Source: SFHK01 sp045538305
GTDB lineage: Bacteria > Bacillota > Clostridia > Christensenellales > Aristaeellaceae
Direction: 5' to 3'
DNA length: 64,000 nt
Assembly (NCBI GenBank): GCA_045538305.1
Contig: JAZSRC010000092.1
Location: forward strand, 18,077 to 82,076
A program made the position numbers and the translations under genes. This document shows, piece by piece, positions 54,601-63,600 of the stretch; positions within the stretch are counted from its first letter, which is position 1, and each line of letters starts with the position of its first letter. The notes beneath the pieces were generated by a model. It worked only from the letters and a program-made list of their open reading frames with translations. It ran no database searches and had not been told where the DNA came from.

Positions 54601-57600
54601 GTATCACCGTAGTCGGTGAAACTGACGACGCTGGCAACAACCTTGTCAACATTAACGGCAAGCTGTCCGTAATCGGTGACGGCGCTACTGTCAAGAACCT
54701 GAACGTGACCAATGCAAGCGGCAACGCCGGATACATCGGAGGCAAAGACATCATAATTGAAGGCTGCAACGTAACTGGCAACAACGGCTTCCGTTCCTGC
54801 TATACCAGCGGAGAAGTAACCTTCAAGGACAGCACGATCACCGGCTCCACCTACGGCATCCACTTCGACGGAAGCGCAGGCGGCGAAATCGTGATTGAAA
54901 ACTGCGAAATCACCGGCTGGACGAGCTTTGCAAGCACGATCAACCATGTTACCGTCGAGGGTACTGAATTCAAGAAAGGCAACTACAACAAGCTCCGCTT
55001 CTATCAGAATGCGACGATCACCGACACCACATTCAATCCCGATATGTCCATCGACTTCGGTAAGAATGAGGTACAGGCGGACTTTACCGACTGTTCCGTA
55101 AGCGACGATTCGCCGCTCACCGACGTCATCTATCTCGGCGACATCGTTGAGATGGGCGTTAAAGTTACGATCGACAATAAACCCGTTGTCGTTGGCGTAT
55201 CGGTAACCGACGCAGATAATAAGACCGATTATTATATCACTCTCGCAGATGCAGTTGCGAAAGCTGAGACTGGAGATACTATTAAGGTAATTGCTGATCA
55301 TACCACCAATGCAGTAAAGGTACCTGACGGAATTAATGTAAAAATCGATCTGAACGGCAAGACCGTAAATGGCAGCATCCTGGCGCCCAATGCTGAGCTG
55401 ACCATTACAAACGGTACCATCAACAATACAGATAGCAAAGTCAGCGCCATCGAGATCAACGCAGGCAAACTGGTACTCGAAAATATAAAGATCAATTCCG
55501 CACGTCATGCCCTGCGCATTGACGGCGCTGTTGAGGCGACCATCAATCGCGGCACTTATCGCGGTGCAATCGGATCAGGAACCGGCACCTATCATGCCGT
55601 GAACGTATCCGGCACAGCCAATGTAACCATTGCTGACGGTACCTTTGTCGGCCCGAAGGGAACTACAGCCGACAGCGGCGCTGCGGTAAATGTACAGGCT
55701 GGCGCATCTGTAGCAATCTCCGGCGGTACCTTCTCCGGCGGCAAGAACAATACGCTGTCCAACGCAGGTACACTCTCTCTCACCGGCGGTACCTACGATC
55801 AGGATCCGACGGCATACTGCGCAGAAACGTATGCGGTACGCAAGAACGATGACGGTACTTTCACCGTAGTCAAGGGCGTAGCCAAGATCGTCGATACCTA
55901 CTACGCATTGGTATCCTATGCGCTTGAAGCAGCGAAAGATGACGATACTGTAGAACTCATCTGGGCTGATGGCGATGCACCTATCGCAATGAACGGCGCG
56001 GTATATGGAAAGAGTGTTACCATTACCGGAACCGCTACGGTTGACTGGAGCAAGGGCTTTCTGTTCGTAGGCCGCGGCGGCGAAGGAAACGGCACTGTCA
56101 TCTTTGATGATGCAAATCTTACTTCCGCCTCCAATTCTTCTTCTTACGGCATCCATGTATCCGGCCGCGAGAAGGGCACCGACAACAAGTATGATGGCAC
56201 CCTCGTAATTAAGGATTCCACCATTGAACTGGATTACCTGATCAATAAGGGCACCATGAACCTCAATAACAGCACCTTGACTGTTAAGAATGGCTTCTCT
56301 GTAGGCGGACGGCCGGCATCTGAAACCGAAAGCGGTGAAGATGCAACCGCAATCCTCACGCTCGAAAATGGATCCAAGGTGGTTGTAAACAATCATAACG
56401 GCATGGGTCTCGGTTACGAGGCTATCGGCGTCATGAATGTAGACGGAACCTCTACCTTCGAAACCACTCAGAGCTTCCTCGTAACCGAAAAGGGCACGCT
56501 GAACATGAACGGCGGTACCCTGAAAGCTGTAGGAACTCTGACGAACAACGGTACCATCAATGTAAATGAAGGCGTAAGCACGCTGAACATTGATGCTCTT
56601 ACGGGCAACTCTATTGACCTGAATGAAGGCGCAATTGTCAACGATTCTAAGGTTGGCGGCAATGCCTATGTTGGCGGCAATGTAACATTCCGCGGCGATA
56701 ATACCTTTGCTATGATCACTGACTATGGTGATTACTATAGTAAGGAAACGCCCAGTATGTGGACCGTAGAGAAGGATGCAAGCCTGACCCTTACTAATAC
56801 TGATCGTTATGGTCTGGGTTATGGCGATAAGGTCACCATCTATGGCTCTATCGAAAATGCGCTGACTGCCCGTGAAAAATTGACTGATGCTGATGCAGAT
56901 GTCAACATGTACGGTGGTCTGGTTGGCATGACAAATTCTGCTTCACCCGATGCAGAAAACGAGCTGACTGTTGAAGATGCGTATATTATCTTTGGTGTTG
57001 AAGGCGATAAGTCCTTTGGCAACAAGTCGGGCGATTACTATGGTAATTACACTTTGATCTTTGATAACAGCGTCATTACAGCCAACGGATTCAAGTTCTA
57101 TGAAGATAAGGGTACTTCGAAACTGAATATCACCGGTTCTGACCTTTTGGTCGGCGGCGTATTCATGACCAACGACACATCTTCTACCTTTACCTTCACT
57201 GATTCTGTTGTCGTATCCAAGGCAACGATCAACGGAACGGACGATAAGAACCAGAACGCAGGTACGCTGATCCTCAATAATACCAGCCTTACCTACAATG
57301 CACCCTTCACGAACGTTGGTACCCTGGAGCTCGGAAAAGGCAGCACGCTGACTGCTCCCACCATCACTGGTACCGGAACCATCGTAATTGATGCTGCCGG
57401 CATGACTGCTGGTGTGGTTGAAACAATCAAAGCTGACGCATCCGATTTCACCGGCGAAATCCAGGTTATCAAGGCAGACCTGATTGCCAAGATTGATGAT
57501 AACGGCAATATCACGCTTGTAAACGCAGTTGCAAAGATTGGCGATACCTGCTACGAAACCCTGCAGGCAGCCATCAGCGCAGCCAAGGATGGCGACGTGG

Positions 57601-60600
57601 TTAATATCATTGCGAAAGAAGTTGAATTTGAAGAAAATGCCGCTTCCATCGTAATCGATAAGGCCATCACCATCCAGGGTGCCGGCAAAGATGCAACCAA
57701 GCTGATTTTCAACTCTGCAACCAGCGCATTTGTCATTAAGAGTAGTGATGTAACCTTTAAGGACATGACTATTGAGCAGCGCAATAAAGATAATTCCTTT
57801 GCGATTTCTATCAGCAAGGGCGCTTGGAATGCCCCGGCAATTCAGTATTCTGATATTACAATTGAGAATATTGCATTCCAGGGCGGCGATTATGCGCTTT
57901 GCCTGATCGGCGAAGATGTTGTGATCGAAGGATGCTCCTTCACTGGACAGGATAGCCACAATATCATCGTTTACTCCCTGAAGGGCGACAGCAAGATTAT
58001 TAAAAATACATTCGGTAAATCTGCTGGTAACAACAAGTCTGCAATCCTGTTTGAAGGCGGCGCAGACAATGCTACCGATCTTTCCAACTTTATTGGCGGC
58101 GGAACGCTTACCATTGATGGTAATACTGCAAATGAAAAGGGCGTGTTCTTCCAGTTCACCAATTGGAAACTGGTAAAGAACATGAATCTGATCATTACCA
58201 ATAATAAGGTAGATGCATTTACCAATAAAGCAATTGCGCTTTATGATATGGACGGCGCGGTTACTGCCAACGGCGATGAATTTGCTTCAATCATTATCAA
58301 CAATAACGTATTTACCAATGTTCCCGCTGATAGACCTATCCTCAAGGAATACACCGGCGCATTTGAAGTTCGGGTTGAAAAGAACTACCTTGGCAGCACA
58401 GAGCCCGATTATGAGGCACTGCTTGTCGGCGACCAGGTAAAGGTTCATTCGTACTACAGCGACGAAGCAATGACCAACCTCGTCGAGCTGTATGTTGCTC
58501 AGATTGGTACTGATAAGTATCTGTCCCTCGCTGAAGCCATCGCGGCAGCTGTAAACGGCGACGTTATCACGCTGATGGTAGGCAATTGCGCAGAAGATGT
58601 TACTGTTACCCAGACGCCCAACGTGAAGATCACGCTGGACGGCAATGACAAGACCTACTTCGGCACTATCACGGTGAACGGTCAGAGCGCGGGCTATGAT
58701 TCTGCCGGCCTCACCATCAAGGACTTCAAGTTTGATGCTACCAACATCACCAAGGATGCAAGCATCAACCTTGGCGGCAACAATAACATCCGCTATACCA
58801 GAAATGTAACCGTTGAAAACTGCACCTTCACCGGCAACATCGCCAATGAGAAGGTAGCTATCAAGCAGTACACCGGCGGCTGCAAGAATCTGGTTGTTAC
58901 CGGCTGCACCGCAACCGGCATGCACAGCCTGATGCAGCTGAAGAACGTTGAAGCGGGTCTTAAGATTACCGGTTGCACGGTTACCGACTGCAAGAACGGT
59001 ATCTCCGTGGGTAGATCTGTCGGAGCGGAAATCAGCGGAACTACCATCAAAGTAAACGGCTACGGTATCCGCGCTGATGGCGACACGACTGCCGAAAGTG
59101 CAGGAATGACGGTTGTAGACTGCACAATCAATGCAGAGCTGCCCATCGTGGTACGCAATGCTACCGGCGAATATGCGGTGAACATTTCCGGCGCCAACAC
59201 CATTACTGCCGGAAACGAGAACGGCTATGACGTCATCTTCACCAATGGTGACGATGGAACGTATGTCGAACCCACCGGCGCATACAGCTATAACACTGAT
59301 GAAGCGAACGAAGGACTGAAGGTATTCCCGATCTCCGATTACGTTGCCAAGATCGGCGAGAAGAGTTACTTCACCCTTGAAGAGGCCCTCAAGGCGCTTA
59401 CCAGCGGAAATACGCTTACCCTGCTTAAGGACATCACCATCAGCGATAAGTGGGATTGCAGATACACCGGCGCGAAGGTCACCGTACCTGTAACCATTGA
59501 TGGTGCCGGACATAAGCTTACGTTTACCGGAAATGTAAGCGACAGTAACTGGAATACCATCTTCAGATTCGAAGATGTTGCCACGATCAAGAACCTTACG
59601 ATTGATGCAAGCAATGCCACCGGTATCCAGCGCGGCATCAGCACCAAGCTGAGCATCACTGTTGAAAACTGCACGCTTATCGGCAACAATACTACCGCAA
59701 GGTATGCAGTCATCTTCGGTGAAGGCGCAGGCTCTGCGATTGGCAATGTGGAAGCAACCATTACAAACTCCACGTTCACGAACTGGAACTATGGCGTATC
59801 GGATAACCGGAATGGTCAGGATGCAAAGAATGTGACCATTACCGGCAGCACCTTCAATAACGCGAATGTTCTTGTAAGTGCTTCCGAAAAGATCGTGTTC
59901 AATGGCAACGCGATGGATAAGTCCTACGCGAACATCAATTCGTACACAGTTCCCAATGCGCTCGAGGTTGAAGCGCTGAACAATACGCTTGAAGCAAATA
60001 CTCAGGAAAACGACAACAGAATCATTGCCGAGACGATCAATGCACAGGAAGGCTTCCTGACTCCTGTAGCAGAAGTCAGCGGCAAGCTGTACCTGACGCT
60101 TGCAGAAGCTGTTATAGCGATTGACAAGGCACAGGGCGGAACGATTGAACTGATTCAGGATGCAGTAATTGATACGCAGCTGGTTCTGGGATCCAATTCT
60201 GCGTTCACGAAGTATAACGTGATCCTGAACGGTAATGATCATACCATCAAGGCGTCCGACAGCTTCGTTCAGGGACAGAACGAATTCATGGTGGATGTTG
60301 CTTGGAATGTAGAACTGAACAATGTAACAATCGATGCGAACAATAAAGAAATCAGAGGCATTCAGTTCTATACCAGCAACAGCAAGCTGAACAATGTAAC
60401 GGTTAAGAATGTACGGATCGATAAGTGGGGCGTAACGGATTATGCAATCCACGCCAACGCATCTGAACTGACGATAACCGGAACGCTGACGATGGAAAAC
60501 TGCAAGTATAACCATCTGGTAGTTGGTTATGGCAGCAGTCTGCCGACAGGCACCAATTCCACAGTCAACGCAGAGAGTGCAACGCTTAACAATGTAATCA

Positions 60601-63600
60601 TTGCACTGTTTGATGGAGCGGCGGCTCAGAATAATGGCGGCGTGATAAGCGTAGTTGTACCTGAAGGAGCAACTGTAGTTGGCGCAGCGGCGAAGATTGG
60701 AAATGTATACTATGCAACTCTCCAGTCTGCAATCGATGCATGTGCAGCAGGCGACAACACCATCACCCTGCTTGCAACCATCGATGAAGATGTAACCATC
60801 AAGCAGACCGAAGGCGTCAACATTGTAATCGACGGTAATAACAACATTTACACCGGAACGATGACCATCCATGGAGCTGCCCGCTATACCGGCGAAGAGA
60901 CTCTGACGATTCAGGAAGTCAACTTCGAAACCAGCGAGGCAAGCCACTACTTCATCGATTCCAACTCCACCGGATCTGCTGAGCGCTATGCGCACAACGT
61001 AACAGTAACGGATTCCACCTTCACTGCTACCGGCGATGCAATCAACACTGCGGCAGCCATGCGCATCCGTCAGGGCTTTGACATCAGCATCGTGAACAGC
61101 ACCGCAACGAATATGCACTCCCTGCTGCAGGCCTACGGCTGCGCCGGCGTAACCATCGACGGCGTAACGGTAACGGGCGGCAAGAACGGCGTATCCCTCG
61201 GAACGTCCACGAATGCGGTAGTAAAGAACAGCACCTTCAACTGCACCGGCTATGGCGTACGTGCAGACGGCAGTGCAGCTTCCAATCTTACGGTCAAGGA
61301 TAATACGATTAATGCTTCCAAGCCCATTATCGTACGAAATACGACTGTTGATGGCTATCAGCTGAATGTAACCGGTCTGACGACGAATAACACCGGCTAT
61401 CAGGTAATACTCACCACCGGTGACGATGAAGCCGAATTTGCTGCGCCGACGGTCGGCATGAAGCTTGCAATCGAAGATACCATTAAGGTATTCCCCGAGT
61501 GCGAAGCAAAGATTGGAGACCTCTATTACGCAACCTTGGCGGATGCAGTCAAGGCGGTACAGAACGGCGACGAAATTGAGCTGCTCAGAGATGTATATCT
61601 TGCGGAAACCTTGGTTATCGACACAGAGGCCGAGATCACGCTGAATGGTAACGGTTATGCCATTAAGCCTGCAGCCGGATACACTGATAAGCAGAATGCT
61701 GCGATCATGCTCGGAACTACAACCTCGAACGACAGCGATGCAGCGAACCGTAAGTATACGTTCGAGAATGTTGTGTTCGATGGTAACTTCGGAGGCTGGT
61801 CAGTAATCCGTTCTCAGGGCGTAACCCTGACTATGGATGGCTGCACCATTCAGAATTGTGAGCAGACGAAAGGACAGGCTCTGCTGCGTCTGGACTACAC
61901 CGAGGCCGACATTAAGAACACCACCTTTAAGAACAACAACGCTCTGATGGCAATTGTGCATAACTTCAATGCAGATTCTTCCAACACGAAGCTGAATGTT
62001 GAAGAGTGTGTGATTACTGGCAATACCTTTAATGCAACTGCAGCCATCTACTACGTAACGGGCAGCGGCTGCAAGATCACCAATAGTGAATTCATTGAGA
62101 ACACAGTCAACTGCTCGAACAACGGTGCAGTAATCTACCTGGGCTTCCAGGAGGATTGCGAGGTCAGCGGATGTCTGTTCAAGGGCAATGCTGTTAAAGA
62201 TTCCACTTCGTCAACCCGCGTAGCCGGCGCAATATTCTTTGGCTACGAGGCAAAGATAACCGGCAACGCATTTGACGGCAATACCGCTTCCAACAGCATT
62301 GGCAGCGTACTGGGACAGGTCGCTATCAGCACATATTATGAATCTGAGTTTGATCTGAGCGGAAACTACTGGAATGGCGAAGCTCCTGTAATGGGCAAGG
62401 ACATCACAGTCCAGCACCAGACTGGTGAAGGAAGCATCACGCTGAACGATTATTATACGAGCTACACGCTTGACAGCAACGGAAACGTAGTGCTTGGCGA
62501 CAAGGAAGTAAATACGTTTGTAGCGCAGATCCTTGGCAACACCGTAAAGCACGCGAGCCTGCAGGCAGCAATTGACGCAGCTGCAGCCGGAGATACGGTA
62601 GTAGTACTTACCGATTTCATCGTATCTGAACCTGTAACGGTAGCGGCGGATGATGAGATCACCATCGACCTGAACGGAAAGGCCGTATCTTACGCTACTA
62701 TCGAAAACAAGGGCGAGGCGATGATCACCAACAACGGCGATCTGACCATTGAGGATAGCAGCGACGAAAAGCCCGGTAAGCTCAGTTATGCGTATACCGG
62801 AACGCCGAACACCAGCTATAGCTATGGCAACTCCACCATTGAGAATAAGGGCAAGCTGAGCATCGTAAGCGGAACAGTAGAGAATACAACCGCCAAGATG
62901 TCCCATGCAAGCTATGCGATCAACACCGGAGCAGGCGCAAGCCTCAGCGTAGAGGGCGGCAAAGTTCTCAATCTGAATGGACATGCCATTCGTCAGGTAT
63001 CCTTCGGAACCGCAGCGAATAAGGTAGAAATCAATGGCGGCTATGTCGAAGGTACCCGCGCGATACAGGTACAGATGCCTGGCAGCGCAAGCGCGAGCGC
63101 ACCTGAAATGAGCCTTGCGATCAATGGCGGCGAACTCAAGTCGAACGAAGAAACCTACAACCTGGCAGTATATGTATACAGCAACGGCCAGAGCGCTGAG
63201 GATGTAACAATTACTGTTAATGACAATGCCGTACTCAATGGCAACATCGCCGTGAACGCTGCAGCAACAAACACGATGAAGGAAAATGCTGTAACGGTAA
63301 CGGGCGGAACATTCAACGGTGAATATGGCGTATTCAGCTACTCCGAAGAAGAGTCTGCTCTGAAAGTAATATCCATCACCGGCGGAACGTTCAAGACCAA
63401 CTACTCAGAAATGTACGCAGAGGATGACGGGTACATCTTTGAGAAGAATAGCGAAGGAACTTACACAGTAAGAGCCGGCAAGTACGTAGCCCGCAACATC
63501 ACCACGGGACAGGGCTACGAAACTCTCCAGTCTGCAATCGACGCATGCGCAGTTGGCAACAACACCATCGCCCTGCTTGCAACCATCGGCGAAGATGTAA

